A program made the translations under genes and the position numbers. The notes beneath the pieces were generated by a model. It worked only from the letters and a program-made list of their open reading frames with translations, searched no databases and was not told where the DNA came from. Positions 42,468-52,303 of a DNA stretch of 52,659 nt are shown piece after piece; positions within the stretch are counted from its first letter, which is position 1, and each line of letters starts with the position of its first letter. The stretch is from the NCBI GenBank assembly GCA_902573115.1, contig CACGIM010000004.1, positions 1-52,659 of the forward strand. The letters are read 5' to 3'. This stretch comes from an uncultured Candidatus Poseidoniales archaeon. GTDB lineage: Archaea > Thermoplasmatota > Poseidoniia > Poseidoniales > Thalassarchaeaceae.

Positions 42468-44828
42468 TCACGCTTTATGTTTCTGGAGGTGCCCTGCAAA
42501 GGAAGCGAATGCATTTCCCAACAATATCATGAGCCAGCCGACCCAGACGAGGTGGCTACCAGGCAGGTGGTGAACGGTGACCCTGACCTGCTCGACCTCG
42601 TCTGTCTGCCCCATTATCATCGAGGAGAGCAGCTCGTTTGACTGCAGGAGGTCCAGAATGACGATCGTATCGCCAGTTAGATGAGGCATCCTATCGACCT
42701 CAGATCTGGCGGAGACCGCTCCAGAAGGAGAGTCGAAACGGAGCATCCCAGGAGTGAGCTCGCCCAGAAGCTCTCCATCGTCCCAAGCCTCAATCACGAT
42801 TCCCACGTACCCGTCACCGATGCTGTACCCGTAGTCATCGTCATCGGCTTCTACGAGATCAACCCCTGTGAATACAAGGTCCATTCCCCGGTGTCTTACT
42901 GGTTCGTCCCTGTCCAGCGTGACGAGGTTGGATGAGTCAGTCCTGTCGACCAAGGTAGTGGTCAGCACGTGACCGACAAGGAGGATTAGTATCCCTGCAT
43001 GGGATAGGTGTGACCCCAGCATCCTAGTCCTCGCCGGCTTTGACCGGATTTCCTCCCTGAAAAGAACAGGCGCGGTTGTACTTGCGCTCCTCCAAAGCTG
43101 GAGAATACTGGGCGGTATGGCCAGTGCCAACCATGTCAGCATGAACATCGAAAGTGCCCCCCTAGAGACCGAGTCAGTGATCAATAGATCCTGATTACCT
43201 GGAAGATCGATGTGGCTCGAGAAGTAAGCCATGGCAATGGAAAGAATGGTCGCAGTGACCAGACCGACTGTCCCTGCCCTTGCGCTTACCCCCTTGCCAA
43301 GAGCGTAGAGAGCAAGCCCTATTGCGGCCAGTGTTATCAATGGGGCACCGTAGTACTCGTGAGCCGCGATGTTAGTACCGTCTATCTCCACGGTGAGGAG
43401 GATCCAGGTAAGCAGAAGAAAGGAGACTGAGAGGTGCCACGGAAAGGACCGGACGGCCTTGGTCCTGTATGAGGAGTCGCTGAAGACTAGTGTAAACCAC
43501 TTGAAGTCGTCCTGACCCTCGTCGGGAATTAGCCATACAAGCATGAATGGAACGATTCCCGCTAGTGACTGGTACCACTCGGAGATCCATGCCCAGCTGG
43601 AGAAGAGCATCAGCAGGACTCCCGCAGCCACCCAGTGGGTGGGAGGGCTCTCCCTGTCACCGTTCAAGAGAAGGAGCAAAGATGCAAGGCCCGCGAACAG
43701 AACCGCAGAAGATCCTATCCAAAGTCCTACAGCAGAGAAGTACGCGAGCATTCCCAGAGCCAGCGGTCTGTTCGATTGCATCAGCGTATTAGAGCCCATT
43801 GACTCGATTACCCTGCTCTGTTCCCTGATAAGGTGAGTCACACCGAGACAGGAGAGTAAGACTACTGAGGCCAAGTAGAAGAGGATCTCGAAACCCACGG
43901 GGGATAAGTCGATGATCTCCACTACCCTGAGATAAGGGTCTCTTGGCATTGAGTTCTCCCCGTCACCCACGAAAGCGTGCACTGAGGCCCATACGCCATT
44001 TGCCCTTGTGACCAAAGTGGCGTGCATCACGAGCGCTCCTACAACCAGACTCATTGCAGGCGAGGATGAGAATGGTCTTTCCGAGAGATTTCTCGACCTA
44101 GCATGAACGATGGCGAGAAGGGCCAGCCAAGGCAGGAGGGAACCGGTCTCGACCGGGTCCCATGCCCAATAACCACCCCAATCCAGAACTGTGTATGCCC
44201 ATAGTCCACCCAAACCTATACCTATTGTGCCTGCGAGTAAAGAGTACCTTGCCCAGACCAACGAGGACTCATGAATCTCCTCAGATGGCCTTCTACTCAA
44301 TACGCCGGCCACCGCGATACTCGCCGTTGCGAGGCAAAGTGAGTAATAAGCAAAAACTACTGGAGGATGAATGACCATCAGGTTGGTCTGAAGGAGAGGA
44401 CTGATCTCCCCACTGGACCCAAGCAAACTTGGTGAGAAAGGACGTAAGACTGAGGATACAAGGAGGATCATGGCAGTCCATCCATGCATTACCCGTATCG
44501 ATAACCGATCCGACTTGTTTTCGCTGGACATCGCCCAACTTATGACACTCATGAACGAGGCCCACATAAGAAGAGGGCCGGCTCTGCTGCCCCAAACTGC
44601 GGAGATCCTGTAGAGGGGAGGGAGGCCATTTCCTACGTAATCCGAGACAAGCCTCAGGCTAGTAGACTCAGTCAGAAAGCAAGCAGAGAGGAACAGGAAC
44701 GGGGAGGACTGACACAACATTGTCATGAGTCTGTTTCTGTTGCCTTCAAGGAGATCTGGGCGGGTTGCCTGTATCGTACTCACAAGCAGTGCAATAATCA
44801 GTATCGAGTATCCTAGGAGGGTGAGCAT
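42468..44828 (-). CDS. ccmF: CcmF-type cytochrome c heme lyase subunit
   Basis: A 786-residue membrane protein with about 15 hydrophobic helices. The tryptophan-rich heme-handling motif (DWGGYWAWDPVE) is intact near residues 226-237, as are family histidines (for example in the MVIHPP and VRHRG contexts). A soluble C-terminal domain precedes the last helix, as in CcmF. It attaches heme to apocytochrome c outside the membrane. Five hand-counted 60-base lines of this gene gave 50-60% GC, on the high side for the window. Its stop is 126 bases upstream of the FKBP start. Confidence 0.88.
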   Translation of the reverse strand: MLTLLGYSILIIALLVSTIQATRPDLLEGNRNRLMTMLCQSSPFLFLSACFLTESTSLRLVSDYVGNGLPPLYRISAVWGSRAGPLLMWASFMSVISWAMSSENKSDRLSIRVMHGWTAMILLVSSVLRPFSPSLLGSSGEISPLLQTNLMVIHPPVVFAYYSLCLATASIAVAGVLSRRPSEEIHESSLVWARYSLLAGTIGIGLGGLWAYTVLDWGGYWAWDPVETGSLLPWLALLAIVHARSRNLSERPFSSSPAMSLVVGALVMHATLVTRANGVWASVHAFVGDGENSMPRDPYLRVVEIIDLSPVGFEILFYLASVVLLSCLGVTHLIREQSRVIESMGSNTLMQSNRPLALGMLAYFSAVGLWIGSSAVLFAGLASLLLLLNGDRESPPTHWVAAGVLLMLFSSWAWISEWYQSLAGIVPFMLVWLIPDEGQDDFKWFTLVFSDSSYRTKAVRSFPWHLSVSFLLLTWILLTVEIDGTNIAAHEYYGAPLITLAAIGLALYALGKGVSARAGTVGLVTATILSIAMAYFSSHIDLPGNQDLLITDSVSRGALSMFMLTWLALAIPPSILQLWRSASTTAPVLFREEIRSKPARTRMLGSHLSHAGILILLVGHVLTTTLVDRTDSSNLVTLDRDEPVRHRGMDLVFTGVDLVEADDDDYGYSIGDGYVGIVIEAWDDGELLGELTPGMLRFDSPSGAVSARSEVDRMPHLTGDTIVILDLLQSNELLSSMIMGQTDEVEQVRVTVHHLPGSHLVWVGWLMILLGNAFASFAGHLQKHKA

Positions 44829-44831
44829 CGT

Positions 44832-46076
44832 TCACCATCCGTAGTATTTCGCCCTGCTATATCCGAAGGCGAGCATAGCCGGAACTATCTTCTTTGAGTA
44901 AAGCCCAGGTCTTCTAAGCAGCAGCCTCAATCCGACCATTGTCTTTCCTGAGATTCCCATATCAGACATCTCATCCGGAAAGCAGGTTGCCATAACCGAC
45001 ATCTCTTCGTCTGTCAGATTAAATAGTGCGTTTTTCCCTCTGAGTATCTTGTCATAGGGAGGGAACTCTTCCTTCCACTTCCTTGTGTATTCTGACATCA
45101 TCTCGGAGCTGGTATTGCCCTCGGAAATTGCTTTCGCGGCTGTCTCGGCCGCATAGACAGCAGACTTCAGGGCTAGGTGTGATCCACCTTCAAAAAGCGG
45201 CGAGGTAAAACCTGCGGCGTCTCCCACCAGTAGTAATCCATCATGGTGTGTATTCTCGAACGGTCCGGATATAGGTATGGTACCGCCGAACGCTGGGCTC
45301 CCCTTCTCCTTCCAAGGTGGTAGGACCTGCTCTGAGTCCTTGAAATGGGTATCTTCGATGAATTCGTCGAGTGCCTTCTTTGCCCTGGGCCTATCCTCAG
45401 TGACCAGACCTACGTTTGCCCTTCCATCACATTTTGGAATCATCCATAGGTATCCCTTCTCGGCGTAGCTGGGCCAAATGTAGAAATCTAGGTATCCGTC
45501 TGTTGGTACGTCAGTGAGTTCGTACTGCATCCCTGCAACCACCTTGCCCTTCTCGTTGAGTGGTTTGCCTTCACTCGTTTTTACGAGCTTTGAGCATACG
45601 GCTGCAACGCCTGAAGCGTCGATAACGACCTTCGCCTCTATTGGGAACTCATCTCCCTTGCCATTGCACCTCCAACCTTCGAAATTTCCGTTTTCCATCC
45701 TCTCCATAGACTGAAGCTTGTGACCTAAGTGCATCCTAGCTCCCGCTGCGACGGCTTCATCCGCGATCCATCTTTCAAAGAGGTGCTTCTCCAAAACATA
45801 TCCCTCCTCAGTGAGACACTTCTCAGTTCGATCAGGGAATATTACCCTGATTCCTTGGACCCTTTTGCTAATCACTTCGTCAGGGAGGTTGAGGTCAAGG
45901 TTCTGGCACGCAATCTCCGAAATGCACTCCCCGCAATGGACTGGAGTACCTATCTCCGGATGATCCTCAATTAGCAACGTCTTGAGCCCCAAGCGTGCGC
46001 TCTGGAGGGCCGCATTACCCCCTCCGGGTCCTGCACCGATCACAAGGACATCACATGATGTGACCGCTTCACCCAT
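44832..46076 (-). CDS. Geranylgeranyl reductase-family flavoprotein
   Basis: A 414-residue FAD-dependent oxidoreductase: VIGAGPGGGNAALQSA dinucleotide fold at the N-terminus, CGECIS catalytic-region cysteine motif near residue 48, VIDASG, and LLLVGDAAGFTSPLFEGGSHLALKSA near residue 295. The family saturates geranylgeranyl chains of archaeal lipids (digeranylgeranylglycerophospholipid reductase) and, in some archaea, the side chain of menaquinone. The adjacent UbiD and UbiA genes make the quinone role worth considering. Its stop is three bases upstream of the ccmF start, so the two are probably co-transcribed. Confidence 0.88.
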   Translation of the reverse strand: MGEAVTSCDVLVIGAGPGGGNAALQSARLGLKTLLIEDHPEIGTPVHCGECISEIACQNLDLNLPDEVISKRVQGIRVIFPDRTEKCLTEEGYVLEKHLFERWIADEAVAAGARMHLGHKLQSMERMENGNFEGWRCNGKGDEFPIEAKVVIDASGVAAVCSKLVKTSEGKPLNEKGKVVAGMQYELTDVPTDGYLDFYIWPSYAEKGYLWMIPKCDGRANVGLVTEDRPRAKKALDEFIEDTHFKDSEQVLPPWKEKGSPAFGGTIPISGPFENTHHDGLLLVGDAAGFTSPLFEGGSHLALKSAVYAAETAAKAISEGNTSSEMMSEYTRKWKEEFPPYDKILRGKNALFNLTDEEMSVMATCFPDEMSDMGISGKTMVGLRLLLRRPGLYSKKIVPAMLAFGYSRAKYYGW

Positions 46077-46169
46077 GCTTTATCGGTAGGGTCACCATCA
46101 AAGAAACCCTCGGTTTGTTTACCTCGCAGAAAGCGAACCTTCTCATGATGGAAGGGCGGGGGGAGCAAT

Positions 46170-48035
46170 ATGGGATGGAGAAGTCTCGAAGAGTTCGTCC
46201 GAGAGCTAGAGTCCAGAGGGGAATTGCTCAGAGTCAGTCACCCGGTCAATCTTGAGTTCGAAGCAGGATGTATTGCCGACCGTCTTGTGAAAACTGGTGG
46301 TCCTGCAGTAATCTTCGACCAACCAAGGCTTGCTGATGGAAGTATCAGCAAATTCCCTCTAGCGATGAACCTGTTTGGAACCAGGGAGAGGACAAATCTG
46401 GCACTTGGAGTCGATAAACCTGCAGAAATCGGCAATATGATGACTGGCTTGATGAAGCCTGATGTTGGTGGCATAATTAGGAGGCCTTGGACTGGTCTCG
46501 GTTTACTGAGGCAAGCAGTCTCGATGGCTCCGATGCGGATCCGGAGAGGTAAGTGTCAGCAGGTCAGGATTACAGACCCTGATATGACAAGGCTCCCAAT
46601 TCCAACAACATGGCCAATGGATGGTGGACCATTTATGACCTTGCCGTTGGTGATTACAGCTGATCCTGAAACAGGAACCCATAATATGGGCATGTACAGG
46701 AGCCAAGTGTTTGGTTCCAAAGAGGTGGGGCTGCACTGGCAGAAGCATAAGCACGGTGCCGATCACGCAGAGTCCACGGATGGAAGGATGCCTGTTGCGA
46801 TATGTCTGGGAGGACCTCCGCAGATAATTTTCAGTGCCATCGCTCCACTTCCTGACAATCTGTCAGAATATGAGTTCGCAGGGCTTCTGAGCAGGAGGAG
46901 GCTCAGAATTACAAAATGTCTGACTAATGACCTATGGGTACCGGCAGACTCGGACCTTGTTATCGAGGGTTTCATGGTTCCAGGGGATAATCGATTGGAG
47001 GGCCCATTCGGGGATCATTTCGGACATTACTCTCTTCAGGACGAATATCCAGTTATGCATGTAACCGCAATCACTCACAAAAAGGATCCTATGGTACCAA
47101 TGACAATAGTAGGGGTACCTCCAATGGAGGACGGTTACCTCGGTGAGGCGATCGGTGACGCTCTTTTACCTGTTCTGAAGTTCCAGCACAGAGATGTAGT
47201 GGACACATTCCTGCCGCTTGAGACCGGATTTCATAATCTAGCTATCATTTCTTCGAAACAGAGATTCCCGAGGCAGGCTAGGAAGACTGCGTTAGGGCTA
47301 CTTGGGGCAGGGCAAATGATGTTCCTCAAGGTAGTAATTGTCGTAGACGAGAATCACCAAGTCAAGGACTTGGATGCTCTTCTTGATGCATTGGAGGACA
47401 AGGTCAGTGTTCACCATGACTTGGTGACACTGAAAGGTATGGTAGCTGATTCATTAGCACACACATCGCCCTGGGAAAACATACATGATAAGCTAATTAT
47501 CGATGCTACCACGGTTATGCAGAATGATCCCATAGGGCCAGTGGTCAAGGAACCTGTGGGTGATTCTCTGGCAATTACTGTTTCTGCTATGGATGGGGTT
47601 GTGCAAGCAAGGATGCTGAGGCCTTCCATGATGGTAATAACCACTGAGGTGCAGGGAGGGCCGGTGCCAGAAGAGAGTATGGAGGAAGAAAACGAACAGT
47701 TGGCGAATCTTCAGAGACAGCGTATCTCAACGATCATCGATTCGATATGGAAACTGGAGGCTTCCAAGGGTTTGAGGTGGCTATTCATCACAGATATCGA
47801 TGCAGACTTACAGGATGAAAACTGGAAGAGGAGGCTGCTTTGGCAGCTATTTTGTAGATTCGATGTTAGTAGAGACCTGCATTTTGACGAGAGTAAAACC
47901 AGGGTGGCCTGGGACGCCACTGCTCCCATTCCCTCCAAGGAGGGCCCAATCCCTGTGCGCAGGTGGCCAGCGGTTACACTTCATGACCCTGACTTGGTGA
48001 GAACGGTGGATGAATGGCTAACTCAGAGGTTGTGA
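46170..48035 (+). CDS. UbiD-family decarboxylase
   Basis: A 621-residue prenylated-FMN-dependent decarboxylase. Family segments: the PIPTTWPMDGGPFMTLPLVIT strand, NMGMYRSQVF (the prFMN-phosphate and active-site Arg region), HWQKHKHGADH, and the EGPFGDHFGHYS motif with the catalytic Glu. Length exceeds the common 490 because of an enlarged C-terminal part. Next to a UbiA prenyltransferase it most likely acts in menaquinone or ubiquinone-type synthesis, removing a ring carboxyl group. The start lies 92 bases from the divergent reductase gene. Confidence 0.9.
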   Translation: MGWRSLEEFVRELESRGELLRVSHPVNLEFEAGCIADRLVKTGGPAVIFDQPRLADGSISKFPLAMNLFGTRERTNLALGVDKPAEIGNMMTGLMKPDVGGIIRRPWTGLGLLRQAVSMAPMRIRRGKCQQVRITDPDMTRLPIPTTWPMDGGPFMTLPLVITADPETGTHNMGMYRSQVFGSKEVGLHWQKHKHGADHAESTDGRMPVAICLGGPPQIIFSAIAPLPDNLSEYEFAGLLSRRRLRITKCLTNDLWVPADSDLVIEGFMVPGDNRLEGPFGDHFGHYSLQDEYPVMHVTAITHKKDPMVPMTIVGVPPMEDGYLGEAIGDALLPVLKFQHRDVVDTFLPLETGFHNLAIISSKQRFPRQARKTALGLLGAGQMMFLKVVIVVDENHQVKDLDALLDALEDKVSVHHDLVTLKGMVADSLAHTSPWENIHDKLIIDATTVMQNDPIGPVVKEPVGDSLAITVSAMDGVVQARMLRPSMMVITTEVQGGPVPEESMEEENEQLANLQRQRISTIIDSIWKLEASKGLRWLFITDIDADLQDENWKRRLLWQLFCRFDVSRDLHFDESKTRVAWDATAPIPSKEGPIPVRRWPAVTLHDPDLVRTVDEWLTQRL

Positions 48036-48036
48036 C

Positions 48037-48948
48037 ATGGGATTAAGCGAGGTCTTAGAGTTCGTGAAGGTTGAACATACTCTTTTTTCACTACCTTTCG
48101 TTCTAATCGGTTTCGTTCTTGCAGACAATGAATTTGGGTCAGAAAATCTCGACATAGTCTGGATTGTCATAGCTGCAGTCGGGGCGAGAGGTCTAGCGAT
48201 GGCTCTGAACAGAATCATTGATAGGCAAATAGACGCAGATAACCCTCGAACGGCTACGAGGCATTTACCAGCAGGGACGATGTCTACTCAATCTGCTTGG
48301 ATATTAGCATCAGTATTCCTTGCAATGCTCCTTCTCGCAGCATGGAGTTTAAATCACGTAGCACTAAAGATGTCTTGGTTACCGGTTATAGCATTCGCGA
48401 TATATCCCTATACGAAGAGATTCTCGTGGATTTGTCACTTCTGGATAGGGTTCTGTTTGGCACTAGCTCCGGCGGGTGCATGGGTCGCAGTAGCTGCCGA
48501 CACCCATGGATGGGCAGCGATAACTGGTGCTATGGATGGGGGAAGGGATTTCTTGTGGTTCCCAGAGCTCTTCTTTGTCTCTTTGGGAGTCGCGTTGTGG
48601 ATTTCTGCGTTTGACTTGAACTATGCCCTTATGGATATGGAAGTGGATAGGGACCAGGGGATTCACTCCTTCCCTGCAACTCATGGCGAGTCGGCTACAA
48701 TGAAATTGAGTGTTTTGCTGACATTAGGTTGGTTAGCGAGCTTCCTTATCAGTGGAGTAGGTGATCCAGTGTTATGGTTTCCAACAGTATGTGTAATGGC
48801 TTTTCTAAACCTTTACATCGTAACGATAAGAGCTTCTAATGCACAATCATCGGTTCAAGATATGAAGAGCTTTCAGAGGGACTTGTTCAGAGGATCCATG
48901 TTGACGGGATGGTTTTTACTGGGCAGTCTTGGATTAATGGTCTTCTGA
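48037..48948 (+). CDS. UbiA-type aromatic prenyltransferase
   Basis: A 303-residue membrane prenyltransferase with about nine helices. First Asp-rich motif NRIIDRQIDADNPRTATR (about residues 57-74) and second DLNYALMDMEVDRDQGIHS bind Mg2+ and the prenyl diphosphate. It attaches an isoprenoid chain to an aromatic acid, the step before UbiD in quinone synthesis (for example in the late futalosine pathway). It begins one base after the ubiD-family stop, so they form one operon. Confidence 0.92.
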   Translation: MGLSEVLEFVKVEHTLFSLPFVLIGFVLADNEFGSENLDIVWIVIAAVGARGLAMALNRIIDRQIDADNPRTATRHLPAGTMSTQSAWILASVFLAMLLLAAWSLNHVALKMSWLPVIAFAIYPYTKRFSWICHFWIGFCLALAPAGAWVAVAADTHGWAAITGAMDGGRDFLWFPELFFVSLGVALWISAFDLNYALMDMEVDRDQGIHSFPATHGESATMKLSVLLTLGWLASFLISGVGDPVLWFPTVCVMAFLNLYIVTIRASNAQSSVQDMKSFQRDLFRGSMLTGWFLLGSLGLMVF

Positions 48949-48972
48949 CGGAGAGTATTTTGAGGGTATAAG

Positions 48973-51240
48973 ATGTTCAAGCTACATTCAGAATACGACA
49001 CGGCAGGCGATCAAAAGCAGGCTATTGAGCAGTTGGTAAGTCAAATAGACGCTGGTCAGGAAAGATGCATTCTCCTAGGTGTTACTGGTTCCGGTAAGAC
49101 CTTCGCTATGGCAAAGGTGATTGAGAGTCTACAGTTACCAACTCTAATTCTCTCGCATAATAAGACTCTAGCGAGGCAAATATGGCAGGAGATGTCAGGC
49201 CTTTTTCCAGAGAACTCAGTTGAGTACTTCGTCAGTTACTACGATTACTACCAACCGGAGGCATACATACCTGGCAGGGATTTGTACATAGACAAGGAGC
49301 TTCAACTTAACGAAAGGATAGAGCAGGAGCGTTTCTCGACAGTTGCTTCTTTGGTTTCTAAGCCTGATGTAATCACAATAGGGACAGTCTCCACAATTTA
49401 CGGTTTAAATCCCCCCGAGGTATTCCAACAAAACCATCTAAGGTTGCACGTGGGTCAAAAATCTGATCCTCAGGAAGTGATAAGAGACCTGGTTGGGCTC
49501 CAGTATAGAAGAACAGCCGGAGAAATAGTAAGGGGAGATGTGAGACTCAGGGGAGAGGTACTCGACGTCTGGATGCCAAGTCGCGATGATCCAATCAGGA
49601 TTAAATTCGGATGGGAGGGGGTTGAGAGGATACAAGTTTGTGAAGCCGTGTCTTGGGAGCCTCTGGATGAGTTTGAGGAAGCATGGATTCACCCGAGAGA
49701 ATTCTACATGACTGGTGAGGAAAATTTCAATCAAGCTTTAGATGATATCGAAAAAGAGCTAGATAAAAGGGTTGATTGGTTTGAGTCAAAAGACAAAGCA
49801 ATAGAGGCGCACAGGCTAGAGCAACGTACCAGATTCGACCTGGAGATGCTCAAGGAGATTGGTTCATGCAAGGGGGTTGAAAACTACTCCATGCATTTCG
49901 ACAGAAGAGTCAGGGGCGAGAGGTCTTACTGTTTGCTAGATTTCTTCTCCAGTAATGCTGATCAGTTTCACGGAGGTCCTGATCAATATCTCGTGATTAT
50001 GGATGAGTCCCATGTAACACTCCCCCAGGTAGGCGGTATGCATGGAGGGGACTTTTCAAGGAAGAAGAATCTCGTCGATTTTGGATTTAGGTTACCTTCC
50101 GCGTATGACAATCGTCCACTAAGGGTTGATGAGTTTCAGAAGCTAGTCCCCCAGATGATCTATGTTAGCGCGACGCCCGGAGAGAGAGAGCTTCGCCATT
50201 TGGCAGAGGTAACAGGTCAAGAGGTCCCAGAAGAGCTCCTGCACATTGATGGTGGTGGCGGTGCGAATAAATCAGACAGAAAGAAGGTGGGTACAAACAA
50301 CAGTATGGAGAATATGCTCGAAAGAATTGAAGGGATCTCAAAGATGGAAATTCGACCAACTGGGCTACTGGACCCTAGGATAGAGGTTAGGTCAACAGAA
50401 GGACAAGTTCAGGACTTATTGAGCGAGATCAATGAAAGGGTAGAGAGAAAAGAAAGAGTCTTGGTAACTGTAATGACGATTAAGTTTGCAGAAGAAGTTT
50501 CAGACTACTTGGAAAGAATGGGAGTCAAGGCTCACTATCTTCACAGTGAGATTGATACTCTTGAGAGGACTGAGATAATTAAGGCACTTAGACTTGGGAT
50601 TATCGATGTGATAGTTGGAATAAATCTACTCAGAGAGGGTCTGGATATCCCCGAAGTATCCCTAGTTGCAATCTTTGATGCTGATAAACAGGGATTCCTT
50701 AGGAACGAGAGGTCGCTACTGCAGACAATTGGGAGAGCATCAAGAAACTCAAATGGATCTGTTATCCTGTATGGAGATTCGGTTTCACCGGCAATGGAAT
50801 CAGCAATAAGCCAGACCGTCAGGAGGAGAAGCCTTCAGAATAAGTACAACGAAGAGTACGGCATATCTCCCAAGACTATAGAAAAGCCCTTGCCAGTGAT
50901 GGGTTCGGAAATCGAAGATCTGCTTTCCGGAGTTGCTGGAACAGGAACTGGTGGAGGTAGGAGGATGGTTGCCAAGGCACCCGGAAAGAGAGGCCTCGAG
51001 GGTATGGCTGAGAAATTCAGATTGGGAGCTGGGGTATGGAACACTTCTGATTCAGTTCTGGAAAACGTCAGTCAGCCACAATGGGTTGATGAAGATGAGA
51101 TAGACAATGTAGACGGGGATATTAGCAATCTGATCTCGCGACTAGAGAGAGAGATGCACCAGGCTGCAGATAGACTTGACTTTGAGAGAGCTGCTAATCT
51201 AAGGGACAGGATCTTCAAACTTCAGAATGCGACCAATTGA
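48973..51240 (+). CDS. uvrB: UvrB excinuclease subunit with an insertion
   Basis: A 755-residue UvrB, which verifies DNA damage in nucleotide excision repair with UvrA and UvrC (not in the window). Walker A GVTGSGKT (36-43), beta-hairpin YYDYYQPEAYIP, DESHVTLPQ, SATPGERE, RPTGLLDP, the INLLREGLDIPE and QTIGRASRN helicase motifs and the C-terminal UVR motif (FERAANLRDRI). About 58 residues separate SATP from RPTGLLDP where E. coli UvrB has about 17; the extra part includes a Gly-rich Lys/Asn linker. UvrABC in archaea is usually regarded as acquired from bacteria. Confidence 0.94.
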   Translation: MFKLHSEYDTAGDQKQAIEQLVSQIDAGQERCILLGVTGSGKTFAMAKVIESLQLPTLILSHNKTLARQIWQEMSGLFPENSVEYFVSYYDYYQPEAYIPGRDLYIDKELQLNERIEQERFSTVASLVSKPDVITIGTVSTIYGLNPPEVFQQNHLRLHVGQKSDPQEVIRDLVGLQYRRTAGEIVRGDVRLRGEVLDVWMPSRDDPIRIKFGWEGVERIQVCEAVSWEPLDEFEEAWIHPREFYMTGEENFNQALDDIEKELDKRVDWFESKDKAIEAHRLEQRTRFDLEMLKEIGSCKGVENYSMHFDRRVRGERSYCLLDFFSSNADQFHGGPDQYLVIMDESHVTLPQVGGMHGGDFSRKKNLVDFGFRLPSAYDNRPLRVDEFQKLVPQMIYVSATPGERELRHLAEVTGQEVPEELLHIDGGGGANKSDRKKVGTNNSMENMLERIEGISKMEIRPTGLLDPRIEVRSTEGQVQDLLSEINERVERKERVLVTVMTIKFAEEVSDYLERMGVKAHYLHSEIDTLERTEIIKALRLGIIDVIVGINLLREGLDIPEVSLVAIFDADKQGFLRNERSLLQTIGRASRNSNGSVILYGDSVSPAMESAISQTVRRRSLQNKYNEEYGISPKTIEKPLPVMGSEIEDLLSGVAGTGTGGGRRMVAKAPGKRGLEGMAEKFRLGAGVWNTSDSVLENVSQPQWVDEDEIDNVDGDISNLISRLEREMHQAADRLDFERAANLRDRIFKLQNATN

Positions 51241-51246
51241 AGGCAT

Positions 51247-52260
51247 GTGCACAGTGCGGAGTACATGGTTAGATACTCGCGAGATGATTTTGATGTCCCG
51301 GTAGAGGATTATGAATTCTCCAAGGTTTCCGATGTCAGATCTCTGATTGATCAGATGGGTAAGGCGGGCGGTTTCACAGCATCCAAGCTAGCCCAATCAA
51401 GGGATATTCTTAGGCATGCAATTTCTAAGTCGAAACAAAACAGGATTCTGAATTGGCTATCGTTCCCTGCTTGCCTGTGCGCAACAGGGACTCGTGGATT
51501 CTTCGTTGAGGCGATCAGAAGGAAGGCCTACAACGTTGTGATTACTACTTGCGGAACTCTGGATCACGATATTGCTCGAACTTACCGGGAATACTTCCAC
51601 GGTGATTTCACTCTCGATGACGTAGCTCTAGGTGAAGAAGGGTTGAATCGACTTGGCAATGTCGTGGTCCCAAACGAATGTTATGGAGAAATCCTTGAGC
51701 GTGTCGTTCTTCCATGGTTAGAGGAAATAGAGGAAGAGCGTAAGAAGAATGACCAAGAGAATCCTTGGTTAGGGTTTGGTTCCGTGGAATTGTGCTGGTC
51801 CCTTGGTGACAGGATAGAAGATGAAACGTCAATACTTCACTGGGTGGCTAAGCATAGGATACCCATGGTAATACCCGGGCTAACAGACGGATCGATAGGC
51901 TCACAGTTATTCATGCATAGACAAAGGAGCCCTAGATTCATGGTGGATGTTTTAGCCGACGAACAGGTTCTTTCCGACCTAATATGGGATGCCGAAGAAA
52001 GTCATGGGTTGATGGTTGGGGGTGGGATCTCTAAACATCATGTAATCTGGTGGAACCAGTTCAGGGAAGAGGCTGGGATGGATTCAGCGGTATCGATCAC
52101 GACGGCGCCTGAATTTGACGGGTCATTGTCGGGAGCTAGGTTGAGAGAAGCGGTTTCTTGGGGAAAGATTAGGCCTAATGCACCACAAATGGTTCTGGAG
52201 GGAGAAGCAAGTCTGATTCTGCCTATCCTTGGAAGTGATCTATTTGCCCAAACTAGTTGA
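51247..52260 (+). CDS. dys: Deoxyhypusine synthase
   Basis: A 337-residue enzyme that moves aminobutyl from spermidine to a lysine of aIF5A using NAD. Clear family segments: GGFTASKLAQS, NWLSFPACLCATGTRG, VITTCGTLDHDIART, NVVVPNECYG and SGARLREAVSWGKI with the active-site lysine. GTG 51247 is used; ATG 51265, with GGAG close upstream, would drop six residues and also fit. It starts six bases after uvrB and may be co-transcribed with it. Confidence 0.92.
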   Translation: MHSAEYMVRYSRDDFDVPVEDYEFSKVSDVRSLIDQMGKAGGFTASKLAQSRDILRHAISKSKQNRILNWLSFPACLCATGTRGFFVEAIRRKAYNVVITTCGTLDHDIARTYREYFHGDFTLDDVALGEEGLNRLGNVVVPNECYGEILERVVLPWLEEIEEERKKNDQENPWLGFGSVELCWSLGDRIEDETSILHWVAKHRIPMVIPGLTDGSIGSQLFMHRQRSPRFMVDVLADEQVLSDLIWDAEESHGLMVGGGISKHHVIWWNQFREEAGMDSAVSITTAPEFDGSLSGARLREAVSWGKIRPNAPQMVLEGEASLILPILGSDLFAQTS

Positions 52261-52303
52261 GTCAAACAAGAATCCCTAATAGTTTCAATGATCTCCGGGA
52301 TTT

